Assembly (NCBI RefSeq): GCF_963678635.1
Contig: NC_087064.1
Span: forward strand, 59,778,338-59,838,337
Source: Symsagittifera roscoffensis
Lineage: Eukaryota > Xenacoelomorpha > Acoela > Convolutidae
DNA length: 60,000 nt
Direction of reading: 5' to 3'
Shown here piece after piece: positions 25,101-34,674 of this stretch. A model generated the notes under the pieces. That model had not been told where the DNA came from and ran no database searches. It saw only the letters and a program-made list of their open reading frames with translations. Each line of letters begins with the position of its first letter. Position 1 is the first letter of the stretch. The translations under genes were made by a program, and so were the position numbers.

Positions 25101-27656
25101 TGCTTAAATGTACAACATGTTTGTGACAGACTGCGTATGGTTCCGCGTGTTTTTGGAGTGCTTGCCAGCTGCCTCTTGCCCTCCTGGTGTCTGTGTGGGT
25201 CCAGTAGTCGAGTGGATGCCCAGGAATACTACCAGAAGAGGGTGGAGAAACTGCAGCACAAAGTGGACAGGGAGCGCAAGAGTCTCAAGAGCAAACCACT
25301 CGGTAGGGTCAAACAACAGTGCCGCCTCAATTAAAACAGCTCTTGAGCCATCAGCTTTGTCATAACGACAATTTGAACAAATATTTTTATACCTAACTTC
25401 TCAGAACAATTTTCCGCAACTGTCATAATTATCATATTAGTCATCTGATGTGGACGGAAAGTAACTTTTGTTCAAGATCTTTCATCAACTAAAATTGCAT
25501 GCAGTTCCTAAGCAGGGCACAACAGCGGTTCGCCGTGATGAGCTGTACAGTTTTTTATGTTGGTCCTTTCCCTCGTGCATAAATGGTCCTAAAAATTACC
25601 TGCATTTTTCTCTCAGATTCAATATAATTAAGTTCTAAAATGTTCAACAATAAGTTCAAAATTGGGCTAAGAAATAGTTTTCGTGGCCAACAATGGGACG
25701 TGTAACGCTGTGCCAAAGGGTCATAATCTATCTTTTGGGTGGCGAAGTTGTTGGAAGCTGACTGGTAAGGGTAAAATTCGGGGTGTATGGGGTAAGAATC
25801 TTGTTTGTCCTCTCAAACATGCCACTGTTCCCAACAGATGTAATTGTAATAGTTTGTTTTGTTTTAAGGAATAGCTTTCGTAGTTTTGCCATCTTTCCAA
25901 ATCGCCAAACGTCTGGTCGAGGACTTCAAACTCAGCAGCAACCGCAACTTCAAAAAACACCCCCAACAAGACCTGGGTGCTGAATTCTGGAACGTCAAAC
26001 TATCTCCCCCCAAGAAGGATATCATCTGGGAGAATCTGCAGAACATCGGACCCACTTCATTTCTGAGGGGGTGTCTGGTGAACTTCTTGTACGTCATTCT
26101 GTTTATTTTCGTGTCCACTCCAGCTGTTTTGCTGGCCTGGTTCGAGACTTTCGACAGGAGCACGGCTGGCATTCAAGACAAGGCCATTGAGTAAGTGATT
26201 AAGTCATCTCTATTTTTGTAATATATTTTTGTTGATTGTCTAATCTATGGTTTAAACAGATAAATTTGATGAAAACTGCCAGAAGTAAATGTGGTCTTAT
26301 GAACTCATCTATAGTTTTATTTGACTGTTCTACAAAATTGTGCCGCACTAAAAGTTTGTCTTTGTTTTTTGTTTTAGGAAGTCTTCGTTGCTCGGATTCA
26401 TGATCCCCCCGTTCCTGTTCGTGAGTGTGGCAGTGTTCATGCCCTACCTCATCTTCCTCCTGGACGACCTCAGGTCCCACTGGAAGTTATCCACTCTCAA
26501 CCTTCGAGTCATGACCAAAACCTACATCTACTTACTGTTCATGGTCGTCATTCTGCCCTCGATCGGTCTCACTAGCATCTACAAGTTCATCGACAGCGTC
26601 GTCTTGAAGAGCGAAAAAGTGCGATGGGACTGCATGTTTCTAATCGACAATGGCGCCTTCTTCACTAATTACGTCATAACTGCCGGTCTTGGAGGTCTTT
26701 GCATGGAACTGATGAGAGTCACGGACCTCGTTCTGTATGGATGTCGACTCCTCATGATGAAATCAAAAGCGGAACGGAAGCCCGCAATCAAAAGTACCTT
26801 GCTTGAGTTCCCTTATGGTTTCATGTATGCGTACCAACTTACAGTAATGACTACTGTTATTGCATACAGTATTTTGTGCCCGTTAATTACCCCCTTTGGT
26901 GTTATTTACATGTTTGTTCGGCATTTTGTTGACCGCTATAATATTTATTTCAGTTATGCGCCTAGTCGCATTTCACAGAACTGTCACTACCGAGCTGTGA
27001 GCTTCGTGATTCTGAGTTCGGTAGTGATGCTGATAACTCTTCTCGCGTTCTCTTGGATTCGTTTCGGCAAGAGCAACTGGAACACAATATTTTTGATAGT
27101 TTGTGCTTGTTTACTGGGTTTGTTTTTGATCGCAAAGCATGTCGTGCAATTATTACGAAATTTTCGCAGCAGGTCTGATTCATTATCTCTGGACGTTTCA
27201 CATGAACACACTCTTGACCAAGGAACAGCCGAGTCGGAACCGATGAACGAAGAAAATTTGGGTGAAATTACCCGCTTTGACTGCCCTTTTCTGACCTTTA
27301 AACCCACTTGGCTGAGTAGACATGCATCTTCTTCGACGCTAAAGCTGGCTCGTCCAAACAACCGAAAGGAACAGGAATCCAAACTAGCCGAAAACTGCAA
27401 CGAAACTCATTCGTTCACATTCGATATCCAACTAGCCAATCAGCATGCAGATAACTGTGCCGCCAATAAAATTGGCATGGATCAAACAGAGGTAACCGTT
27501 TTAGCCAATCCAGATGGAGTACCGGATACTCTAGCCAATCAGATTGTAGATGATTCAATCAATGAAAATACAGAGTCTCAAAATAAGCCAAATAACGTGT
27601 GCATAAAATTAGATTCAGGTCTTGAAGTATCGAATGAAACCTCAAATGAAGCTTGA
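18577..27656 (+). CDS. TMEM63: TMEM63/CSC1-like cation channel, six coding exons
   Basis: Joining 18577-19140, 19270-19664, 24293-24748, 25130-25302, 25869-26190 and 26378-27656 gives 3189 bases, 1062 residues and a stop, with every phase matching and every intron GT..AG. Proteins of this family (OSCA/CSC1/TMEM63) are mechanically or osmotically gated cation channels of plasma and internal membranes, with an N-terminal membrane segment, a cytosolic PHM7-type domain and a multi-helix channel domain. The family signature is plain: LIDNGAFFTNYVITAG, then SILCPLITPFGVIYM and VRHFVDRYNIYFSY near residues 726-830. It is longer than human TMEM63 proteins (about 800-830 residues) because of a Ser/Asn-rich linker between about residues 80 and 295 and a ~160-residue C-terminal tail. 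Start chosen at the first Met that leaves a short extracellular N-terminus with two NxT/S sites, as in homologues; the upstream in-frame Met at 18499 lies inside repeat sequence. Confidence 0.93.
19270..19664 (+). CDS. TMEM63: TMEM63 coding exon 2 (residues 189-320)
   Basis: Begins after TGCTTTTAG in phase 0. The first two thirds are an Asn/Gln/Lys-rich linker (NNNINNNNDQK) that looks disordered. Family homology resumes at DDGFFSWIMVTIRLSDAQYR, then GPDAVQYLTFQRYLIG, as in vertebrate TMEM63. Ends in phase 2 at donor ATAGG|GTGAGA. Confidence 0.88.
19815..20396 (+). repeat. Family H2 copy inside TMEM63 intron 2
   Basis: Starts AATGGGGAGGAACTTTGTAT (an H2 left end missing its first bases) and ends TTCTTGCACAATAACCGGCT then ATCCTG before a T run. 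The hairpin arms are partly eroded. It has a poly-T/A core. The Tc1-like element begins about 190 bases further on. Confidence 0.55.
20590..21874 (-). mobile_element. Complete Tc1-like DNA transposon in TMEM63 intron 2
   Basis: Terminal inverted repeats are visible at both ends: TACCTTGGTTCAAAAAAAGT at 20590 and, on the other strand from 21874, TACCTTGGTTCAAAAAAAAT, continuing TGGC on both sides, so about 24 bases with one mismatch. Each end is flanked by TA (20588-20589 and 21875-21876), the target duplication of Tc1/mariner elements. The 1285-bp length is typical of the superfamily. It holds one uninterrupted transposase gene, opposite in direction to the host gene. Near-identical repeats plus an intact gene argue for a recent insertion. 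Confidence 0.93.
20694..21794 (-). CDS. Tc1-like transposase, 366 residues, uninterrupted
   Basis: Cuts and pastes its own element by binding the terminal repeats and using a DDE nuclease fold in the nucleus. The N-terminal half has the paired-type helix-turn-helix region (about residues 40-140) with the linking GSGRPLQI motif at 89-96. The catalytic triad is readable: D183 in TWLSDECMF, D265 in ILEQDGATPH and E300 in SPDINPVENVW, with 34 residues between the last two (DD34E, the Tc1 branch). No frameshift or internal stop is present and the length is normal for the family. The start is 80 bases inside the right terminal repeat. Confidence 0.93.
   Translation of the reverse strand: MAKIKKKEVEQTLSPCESIDRYLANENATHHSSTQNFEMQAKRDLLEFLYVNDSKQREYLSKRVKMPPRSFRRNMKILEEKGTLERKKGSGRPLQISGNEKKRLCQIALKSPSASTQNVCDRYNELARTSVSKSTVFRTLKSSGVQKKTAKIIPNITPVHEQKRIEFCRTWKNFNFGETWLSDECMFQLHRNKIKLWSSYRKTPRKGFPKFSPKFMVRGAISSKGFYMKIIERGTIDSSKYCEIVGDFIPYATALFPDGWILEQDGATPHNFRQTKDFFAENSVQFLQWPPNSPDINPVENVWMMLKSFVEKKNPKTKDELIQYVQESQHVILPAVRKNLMGSIPTRLGQCLENEGKFVEKWTGTE
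21985..22085 (+). repeat. tRNA-derived SINE-like copy (family S), copy 2
   Basis: In TMEM63 intron 2. Contains CACACAGGGAAGGGGTTTTG then GAATCCGGCCAGGACAAG, a B-box-like region, followed by TTTTTTTGCGAGCAAGAAG. The tail blocks match copy 1 at 3040-3165. A - strand open frame (21925-22110) across it is not accepted as a gene. Confidence 0.5.
22843..22940 (+). repeat. Dispersed ~97-bp repeat, copy in TMEM63 intron 2
   Basis: The block TTGCATGTAGTTCTTAAGCA, then GTGGTTCGCCGTGATGAGCT and TGTTGGTCCTTTCCCTCGTG, recurs nearly unchanged at 25495-25590 in intron 4 of the same gene. A shorter relative (TGTTGATCCTTTCTCTCGTG) occurs at about 43698-43720. The sequence is more GC-rich than its flanks. The family is not recognised. 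From about 22975 to 23100 an internal fragment of H2 follows (ATTTTCTCAGTCTACAGAAA). Confidence 0.6.
23788..24157 (-). repeat. Family H1 copy in TMEM63 intron 2
   Basis: On the - strand it starts TGTTTCGACTTTCAAAATGA and ends in GGCAGTCGGAACATAAAGG, then ACGAGCAGTTTTG. It is flanked by A on both sides (T on the - strand). The hairpin has decayed. Same subtype as 4640-5047 and 28432-28785. Confidence 0.6.
24293..24748 (+). CDS. TMEM63: TMEM63 coding exon 3 (residues 320-472)
   Basis: Starts after ...TTTGATTGCAG and completes a Gly codon. Encodes two membrane segments (about CTICPISLIVMLPTNLLG and LLFIPSAFCVLYIIVIITS), then the start of the cytosolic PHM7-type domain, with VMITNINVQKSNHAAVTSED in place of the family's TLFITGLP region and YPEVRIEVTMAYNVQKMAKY. 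Ends in phase 2 at AAAG|GTATGC. Confidence 0.92.
25130..25302 (+). CDS. TMEM63: TMEM63 coding exon 4 (residues 472-530)
   Basis: Acceptor TTTGTGACAG. Encodes the rest of the cytosolic helical region (CCC-like cysteine cluster, then EYYQKRVEKLQHKVDRERK and SKPLG, matching EYY..... and QPLGMAFV in vertebrates). Ends in phase 1 at CTCG|GTAGGG, a weak but usable donor. Confidence 0.88.
25495..25590 (+). repeat. Dispersed ~97-bp repeat, copy in TMEM63 intron 4
   Basis: Second near-identical copy of the block at 22843-22940 (TTGCATGCAGTTCCTAAGCA, then GCGGTTCGCCGTGATGAGCT). It differs by a handful of substitutions and a short poly-T replacement. Confidence 0.6.
25869..26190 (+). CDS. TMEM63: TMEM63 coding exon 5 (residues 530-637)
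   Basis: Acceptor TTGTTTTAAG. Begins GIAFVVLPSFQIAKRLVEDF, the counterpart of the GMAFVTF strand of the cytosolic domain, then DIIWENLQNIG (family IYWENLSI) and a membrane segment (about FLYVILFIFVSTPAVLLAW). Ends in phase 2 at TTGA|GTAAGT. Confidence 0.92.
26378..27656 (+). CDS. TMEM63: TMEM63 coding exon 6 (residues 637-1062), channel core and tail
   Basis: Acceptor TTTGTTTTAG. One exon encodes nearly all of the channel domain (several hydrophobic segments from GFMIPPFLFVSVAVFMPYLI to WNTIFLIVCACLLGLFLIAK) and a long hydrophilic tail from about residue 899. The tail contains three copies of a short unit LAN(Q/P) encoded by near-identical DNA (CTAGCCAATCA-like) at about 27432, 27502 and 27530. 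Stop TGA at 27654. Confidence 0.94.
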
Positions 27657-27664
27657 TTGTTGAT

Positions 27665-27682
27665 AATAAATAGGGTAATAAA
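27665..27682 (+). terminator. Polyadenylation signals of TMEM63
   Basis: Two AATAAA hexamers lie at 27665-27670 and 27677-27682, within 30 bases of the stop codon, and more AATAAA/AATTAA-like words follow to about 27730. A very short 3' UTR is implied. Confidence 0.6.
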
Positions 27683-27689
27683 TTATTGA

Positions 27690-28431
27690 TAATGAAATAA
27701 AATAATTTATTGTACATAAATTAATAAATTATAGAAATGATTTATATATTATGTATGTTGCTTTTATACGTGTATTGAAAACAAAAAATTCAAGTTTGAT
27801 TTTAAAACCTTAGAAAAAGAAAAAAAGCCAGTATCGCAGCTCTAATAATTTTTGTCGGATTGGAATTCAGAGGCGGAGTTAAAATTCTCCAGAGGAAGGC
27901 AGCGTTTCAAAAATTTTATCGCACTTTTGTTAAATCAAACAAATATATTAATGGGTTTCCCGAAAAGCCATAAGAACGTTATTGATTCAAAAAGTCCGCT
28001 TTGGGGAAGCTTTTGAAAAATATTGACAAAACTTAGTTTTTATTGGTGCTAAAAAATGCCTTTAGAAAATCTTTAATGTTAGTTAACAAAAAGTGAGTGC
28101 TGCGAAATAATATTAAATGTAATATTTTTAGCACCGAGGGTGTCGAATACCTGTGAGGAGGAAAGGGTTAAGGTTACAGAACTTTCTAAATCCTCTTCTG
28201 TTTTGTTTTGTCTAAATATGAGTTTTGGGATGTTTTATTCAATTTGAAAGAAATATACCAGCAAATCAATAAAACGCCTCTTCACTTTAATCTAAATGAA
28301 ATTTAAGCTAAATGAAATATACTAGCTAGTCAATAAAACGCTTCATCAAAATTTCTTTGAGATTTTTTGCTCTAAAACCATCACCTCGCACGCTATGCAA
28401 AGTACAAAGAGATGCTTCGCATATAATAAAA
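27690..28431. other. Intergenic, no gene seen
   Basis: AT-rich with no open frame. A loose duplication (aatgaaat(t)ta/atactag with caataaaacgc) lies at about 28260-28345. Confidence 0.45.
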
Positions 28432-28785
28432 CAAGAGTGCTCGTATCAGGGCAACACCCTGGGTGTTCTGACTGTCCATGTAATGGCCTCGAATAATTTT
28501 GGTTGATGAAAAATTGGCAAACTAAGAATTTTAAGCTGATTGTTAGGCATCGTGTATGGAACTAATAAGAATAACTAGCCTGACTCAATTGCACTTGGAA
28601 CGATTTTGTGTTGCGGGATAATTCGCGTTAAACTTTCAGCACTTATAGCTAGTGGAGAGCGCGACCCTTCTGTGACCATGAAGATCTATGGATCCATCCA
28701 CCGAAAGAAATGTTTTTCAGACTTGGTTTGAATGAAAAACCGTCCAGTGCATATATATTCCATACTTTCTTCAAAAGTCGGAACA
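28432..28785 (-). repeat. Repeat family H1 copy
   Basis: - strand start TGTTCCGACTTTTGAAGAAA. Right side ACAGTCAGAACACCCAGGGT, then GTTGCCCTGATACGAGCACT and CTTG. The stem is mostly kept (CAGGGTGTTGCCCTG). Flanked by A on both + strand sides. H1-related interior sequence continues to about 29050. Confidence 0.6.
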
Positions 28786-29085
28786 ATATTCAATAGAATA
28801 GCATTCATCAATTTAATTTGAACCATTTCTACGATTTATTAAAAATTCACTTACGCGTTACATTTTCACGAAAAAATCTCCCAAAATTATCCCAAAATGG
28901 CCAATTTTGCGATTTATAAATTCTCATAGCTTCAAAAAAAATCACAGATGAAATGCCTTCTTAAATTTGAGCTCAAGACAAAACATTTCTGATGGTATAA
29001 AAAATTTAATGGGCGCCGTATATGCTGTTTTTCATACGAAGCGCGTTTCTAGTGACGAAACGATATCGGCACAATACGAAATCGA

Positions 29086-30274
29086 GCTCGGATAGTCTTC
29101 TTAAATCTGTCTTGCAGCTAAAATGTAGCCAAAAAATTCTATCAACAAAAGTGAAAGGGTATAAAAAACTATGAAGCATTTTCGATCTAATTACCAAAAA
29201 TTGAATTTTTTCCTTGAATTTTCATTTCTTATTCTTTTTTTAATTATTAGACTGTTTTCCGCGTCTAGATTGCTGATGGTTCTGTTAGTTAGGGTACTAC
29301 ACTGCAAGGAAGTCCACACAACGTATTGCTTCTCGATTAAGCAGCTAGTTGCACAATACAAAAGTACCAACAAATTTTTGCTCCGGGAGTTTATCTGAGC
29401 GATTGGGTGCCTTGTTTGACAATTTATTTGGCCCCAATTTTTAGACCGGTTTCAAACTGCAAAATTGCTGCAGACACGTTTAAAAGCTCAGATAGTCTTC
29501 TTAGATCTGTTTGCAGCTAAAATGTAGCCATAAAATTCTATGAACAAAAGTGAAAGGTTATAAAAAACTATGAAGCATTTTCGATCTAATTACCAAAAAT
29601 TGAATTTTTTCCTTGAATTTTCATTTCTTAGTCTTTTTTTAATTATTAGACTGTTTTCCGCGTCTAGATTGCTGATGGTTCTGTTAGTTAGGGTACTACA
29701 CTGCAAGGAAGTCCACACAACGTATTGCTTCTCGATTAAGCAGCTAGTTGCACAATACAAAAGTAACAACAAATTTTTGCTCCGGGAGTTTATCTGAGCG
29801 ATTGGGTGCCTTGTTTGACAATTTATTTGGCCCCAATTTTTAGACCGGTTTCAAACTGCAAAATTGCTGCAGACACGTTTAAAAGCTCAGATAGTCTTCT
29901 TAGATCTGTTTGCAGCTAAAATGTAGCCATAAAATTCTATGAACAAAAGTGAAAGGTTATAAAAAAAACTATGAAGCATTGTCGATATAATTACCAAAAG
30001 CTGAGGTTTTTTTCCCTGAAATTTCATTTTTTTATTCCCCTTTTAATTAATAGACTGTTTTCCGCGTCTAGACTGATGATGGTTCTGTTAATTAGGGTAC
30101 TCTACTGCGAGGAAGTCCGCACAAGGTATTGCTTCTCGATTAAACAGCTAGTTGCACAGTACAACAGTACCAACAAATTTTTGTTCCGGGAATTTATCTT
30201 AGCGATTGGGTGCCTATTTGGCCCCAATATTTAGACCGGTTTCAAACTGCAAAGTTGCTGCAGACACGTTTAAA
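29086..30274 (+). repeat. Triple tandem repeat of a ~400-bp unit
   Basis: Units begin at 29086, 29486 and 29885 with GCTC(G/A)GATAGTCTTCTTA. The first two are almost identical and the third is visibly diverged with short deletions. The unit ends GCAGACACGTTTAAAA. Each unit keeps a small + frame (29171-29398, 29570-29797, 29971-30234) starting MKH and containing LFSASRL and CFSIKQLVAQY; the third differs at several residues but stays open and runs longer. The peptide has one hydrophobic stretch. Whether it is translated is unknown. Confidence 0.8.
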
Positions 30275-30697
30275 ATCTGTTTGTAACCTCTAGTTCGTTT
30301 CAACTTCCGCCCTTATAGACCTTTGATATTTGCTCTTCAATTTCTTTTATTCCAAATTTTGAAGCAGGCGAGGAATATATATTTGCTTGGTTTGTTTGTT
30401 TTGTTCAGACTATTTGTGGTTCATATGGAACTCTCTTGCTGGGCCTACGTTGGTCCTGCTATGCGAGCACAACACTTTTTTTACCACTTCATTAGAGTGA
30501 CTAGCTGTTTAATTTAAAATCAGTCTAACTAAACTGATAGTTTTATACTTCGATGCTGAAAAATTAACTCGAAGTATTTACACATGATGAATTATTCCGC
30601 ACTAAAAAACGTTCCAAAATGAATTGATATCATTTAAAACCAACTAATTGGCATTAAAATCATTCAGAGATTTTCATGAGTATTTAAACAATATTTA
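30275..30697. other. No gene supported
   Basis: A + strand frame (30323-30517) has hydrophobic AT-rich codons and no recognisable motif. No splice sites in good context were seen. Confidence 0.4.
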
Positions 30698-31140
30698 ACA
30701 AGGATAACCGGTTGTTGTGCAAGTAGCACAGAATTATCCGAACATACAACATACTCCTAAAAACACATAATTTTTTCCCTTTTTCAAATTCGCGTTGTTT
30801 TTCTTGTGCGTGGTGTGTTAAAAAAATCTGACGAAAGCCCAGAACTGGGAAAATTTTGACAATCATAATTAAACAGCCAAATTAGGCAAAAAAAAGACCT
30901 GAAAAACAAAAAAATATCTGTGTTTTTTTAAGAAAATTTTTGCAGATATTTTTGCATTGTATTGAAAGTTTTGTTCTCAAAAGTATGCTAAAAAATTGAA
31001 AGAACTTTTTTTGGTATAAAACTAAAACATGAACTTTTGTTCCAAAATAAACCTATTTGCTCGTTTTACTTGCTCGAAATTAATAAAAGCTCAAAAATTT
31101 TTAGCAATTTTGTCTCGATACAAAAAAAACGAAAAAATTG
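30698..31140 (-). repeat. Family H2 copy, right end well kept
   Basis: On the - strand the right end reads GTTCGGATAATTCTGTGCTA, then the hairpin GTGC-TACTT-GCAC, ACAACCGGTTATCCTTG and TT. The poly-A/T interior (30760-31140) with ttgctcgttttacttgctcg resembles the H2 core with its repeated GAGC motifs. The left end is not clear. Confidence 0.5.
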
Positions 31141-31183
31141 AGACAGCTGTGCATCTCAATTTTTTATGCGAAGCATATACAGG

Positions 31184-31580
31184 GACGGATCTAAAATTTT
31201 CTTGAGGGGGGGCGGATTTTCAAAAAATTTTCGAAAATTTTGACGACCTTTTTTTTTTAGGTCGATCAGATTGATTTTCAGAGCTCTCCCAAAGCAGTAA
31301 AAAGACCCTGTTTTGGTCAAATTTTCTGCGCCGCAGGCAATTTTTTGAAAAAACAGGTCAAAAAAGCCGTTTTTGGGCACTTTTTCGAAAAATTTGACAA
31401 AAAAAACGCGTTTTTTTGGCGCGCGCTCCCCCTCAAAATTAGTATATATTGGCGCCGAAGGCGCCTTTAGAAAAATTTTAGGGTCGGTCTGCCAAAAATA
31501 GATTTCTTAAAAAGTACCAAAGGGGGGACCCTTTGGGTTGGCAGGGGTTCGAATTCCTGAGGGGGGGCGTACGCTTAAAT
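31184..31580 (+). repeat. GC-ended repeat family G, copy 2
   Basis: Same order of blocks as 9378-9790 but on the + strand. It has an extra local palindrome GGCGCC-GAA-GGCGCC at about 31451 and the B-box-like GGGGTTCGAATTCCTGAGG near the right end. The frame at 31156-31380 on the - strand lies inside the repeat and is not called. Confidence 0.6.
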
Positions 31581-33466
31581 TAATGCAGAGCATTGCGAAA
31601 TTGGCAATTTTTTGAAGACCTAAAAATTTTAGAAAAAACGAAGTCGATATCTTGAATAAGCTATTAAAAATTTTGATAAAAGGCTAATTTTTGACCGCCA
31701 AAAACCAAAAAAAAATACAAATAGAAAACCACACCAAGCATCAAATAGTCTTCAAGTTAATTTCTTCAAAATTTAACTTATATCAGAACCTATGTCACAT
31801 CAATACAAAGACAATGGAACAGACCCTTTGATCAAACTCATTGATCAGAATAGAAGCCACTAACGGTATTAAAAATTATGCGTCTCAAGCACATCGAGTC
31901 AAGTTTGTGCTCAAAATTGTTCACTCTTTCGAATGAAATTTTATTGAAATACTCGGTGCATTTTTTCGTCTATCAAGATCTAGCGGGATATTTTCGAAAT
32001 ATAATTATACCTACAAAAAGGTAATATCATATTGATCTATTTGTTGCAATTCTCATTTGAGATTATTGGTATTTCTGATTTTTGTTGTCTCAATTAAGAA
32101 TTGGACATTCAATAAATTTTTGATCACACATTTTGTTTATTATCAAAATGTAAGCCATTTATTTTAAAGCAAAACAGTAGTAATTTGAAATAATTTTGAC
32201 AAAGGGAGGAAAAACAAGAAAAAAAACAATTTTAAAGCAAATTGAGTTAAATTTCTTAAGCATATTGACCATTTTGTGACAAGATGCAAGTACTTGAAGT
32301 ATATATGGTTGTTTGTCAGGTCTTGCTTTAAAAACTGCTAATTGTTCAGGCAAAACTTTATTAGAAGAATAAAAAACGAAAATCTGCAGAAAATTGATAG
32401 AACAGATAACATGTTATGAAAACAGTTTCCAGGGCTCACTTTTATTCTTTTGCTACACTAATGAATTAAACTATCCGAGCAAAAAGATCAATATCAGAAC
32501 ATTCAAATGCATTTTATTAAACTGGGTTAATTAGGAACAAAAAAAGATGGTTGCCAAACTTTTTCAAGTTAAAGAACTATTATAGTGCAACTTAATAACT
32601 AAATTTGCGCCCAAAAATTAGCCCGAAAAAGGGTCAATTTTCTCCTTCAACTAAAAAACGCAAAATTATAATGATTTAGTCAAAATATCAGATTTAATAC
32701 TCTGCTCAAAATTTTTTGAGCTGCAGAAGATACTCACTTTGACATAACGTGCTCATCAAATGATCGGTTTTGTGGCGTAATTTTTGATTGATTAAACACA
32801 GTGAAAAATGACGCTTTTTACGTCAAAATTTTGATGCAATTTTAGCAAACTGAATGAAGCAATAACCATTCTCTTGAAAATAAGATGTATTTTTTTTTCT
32901 AAACGTAACCCAGTTTCAGGAAAACGCGTTCAAGTTTCCAGTTTTTATTCATTTTGTTCGGTTAATACAAACTAGCACTGTATTCAAAACTCTATATTTA
33001 TTTTCAGTTCTGCTTCAAAAAACACTGAAAATTTAATTACGTTCGTTCGATGATGATAAAATAAACTGTTCGTACAAAAACAATAGAATTGGAACGTTTA
33101 ATCGTGATCTTCTGAAACTCAGCTGAAATTGCAGGAAAAATGACAAGAACAAGAGCAGCTTAAAGTCCGCCTGGTTTCTGGAGCACAGTTTTTCAGCCAA
33201 TCAGAAAGGAGTAATTGATTTTCTTACATATTATGTAAAAAGTGAAGTAATTTTTTTTATCCTTGTAAGGTATATAAGTGCCAAGTGCTTGTTTCCGTTC
33301 AATTCGAAACTGTTCAATTTGCCGCTTAAAATTCAAATAGCATCTCAAATTGGCTAGATCATTTCATTTGTCGAACACAACATTGAATTTTTGAATGCCC
33401 AATTACTTTTGCAAAATAGGTTTCTAAATCTACAAAAGCGTATTTTGGGCAGATGATATCAATTAT
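31581..33466. other. No gene supported
   Basis: Uniformly AT-rich and stop-dense. A TATA-like word (GGTATATAAG) occurs near 33269 but no first exon follows that I can support. Confidence 0.4.
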
Positions 33467-33924
33467 TGTTCCGACTTCGATACGAAAGTAACGGAATATT
33501 TGTGCTCGGGGTGGGTTTTTTTCTTCAGACAACATTCGACTTTTTAACTAGCCATTTCTGACGGAACTTTTTAATATCAATCAAAGAGTATTGTAGTCCT
33601 GAGCTTAAATTTGAAAAGATATTCGACCTGTGATTACTTTTTGTAAAATTATGGGGTTCAAAGATTGCCATTTTGGCCAATTTGGGACAATTAATCCGCG
33701 ATATATTTCGCGCTATTAACTCGTAAGCGGAGATTTAATCCGTCTTAGAAATCATTATAAATTGGTTGAAAGAAGCTTATTTGCCATAATTGATTTGTTA
33801 CAAGGAGCGAAATTTGTCCTCTTGTACTTTATATGGCGTGGGGGATGATTTTTTCTACATTTAACTTTTTGTAGGTTATTACTGCTCCATAAACCTTAAA
33901 AGGCAGTCGGAACGAGCAGTCTTG
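33467..33924 (+). repeat. Family H1 copy lacking the terminal hairpin
   Basis: Left end TGTTCCGACTTCGATACGAA after T. Right end AAAAGGCAGTCGGAACGAGC, then AGTCTTG before TT. Compared with its relatives, the segment holding the CAGGGC..GCCCTG hairpin is precisely missing between GGAAC and GAGCAG. The interior matches 8485-9014 closely, including cgcgatatatttcgcgctat. Confidence 0.75.
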
Positions 33925-34674
33925 TTAAGGTTTAGAACTCAAATCGATCATGAAGTAAGTAATGCCAATTATTTTGCCTCAATTCAGTTTGAAATGATTT
34001 TAAAGCGCGGGATATTTTGTTTCGCTTTATACTTTCGGCAATTAAGTATCAAACGAGCAAATTAGATCGGCTCGTTTCAGCGCTATAGTAGAGTCAGGTT
34101 AGTATAATGGTGTGCTGGAATCACAAATATCTTGAGGATCGACCCAACACTCATCAATTAAAAGTCGAATGAATAAATAGACAGCTAGTAAACTTTTGAC
34201 ATTTTTAAACCAACTTAAGCTCAGCGACTGGAAACCTGCTGTTCTATGAGCCATTGATAAAACTCATGCATAAGTTGATATAATTTCTATACGCGAAATC
34301 TCCTAAAAATTCTGATTTAAAAAGCTTGTCGGCCAGAAAACAAACAAAACAATAAGTTTCCTTTTTTTCTTTCTTTTTTTCACCTTTACAAGAATGGGAC
34401 GGAATATTTATTCTTTTTTGTTAATGCCGATTATTACTTTCTACTTGACATTGCATTTGGGGGAACGGGGCTGTTTTCAGAAAAAAAATCATTTGTTTTT
34501 AAAATTTATTTTTTATGGTGGAAGATTTCTGATTTTATCACCAAAAGGTACTTCAGGCGGATTTAACGGTACCAAATATAAAGGGTTGCACCTTCATGCG
34601 AGAATCTTGTTCAATTGTAGAGCCGCTGAGCTTTCAACTGCTAAGCTGCTTTGTGTTTGAAAATAAACGCCAAC

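Noticed and set aside
29086-30274. Regular repeats as a CRISPR-like array
   Set aside because: Units are ~400 bases, contiguous without unique spacers, in a eukaryotic context.
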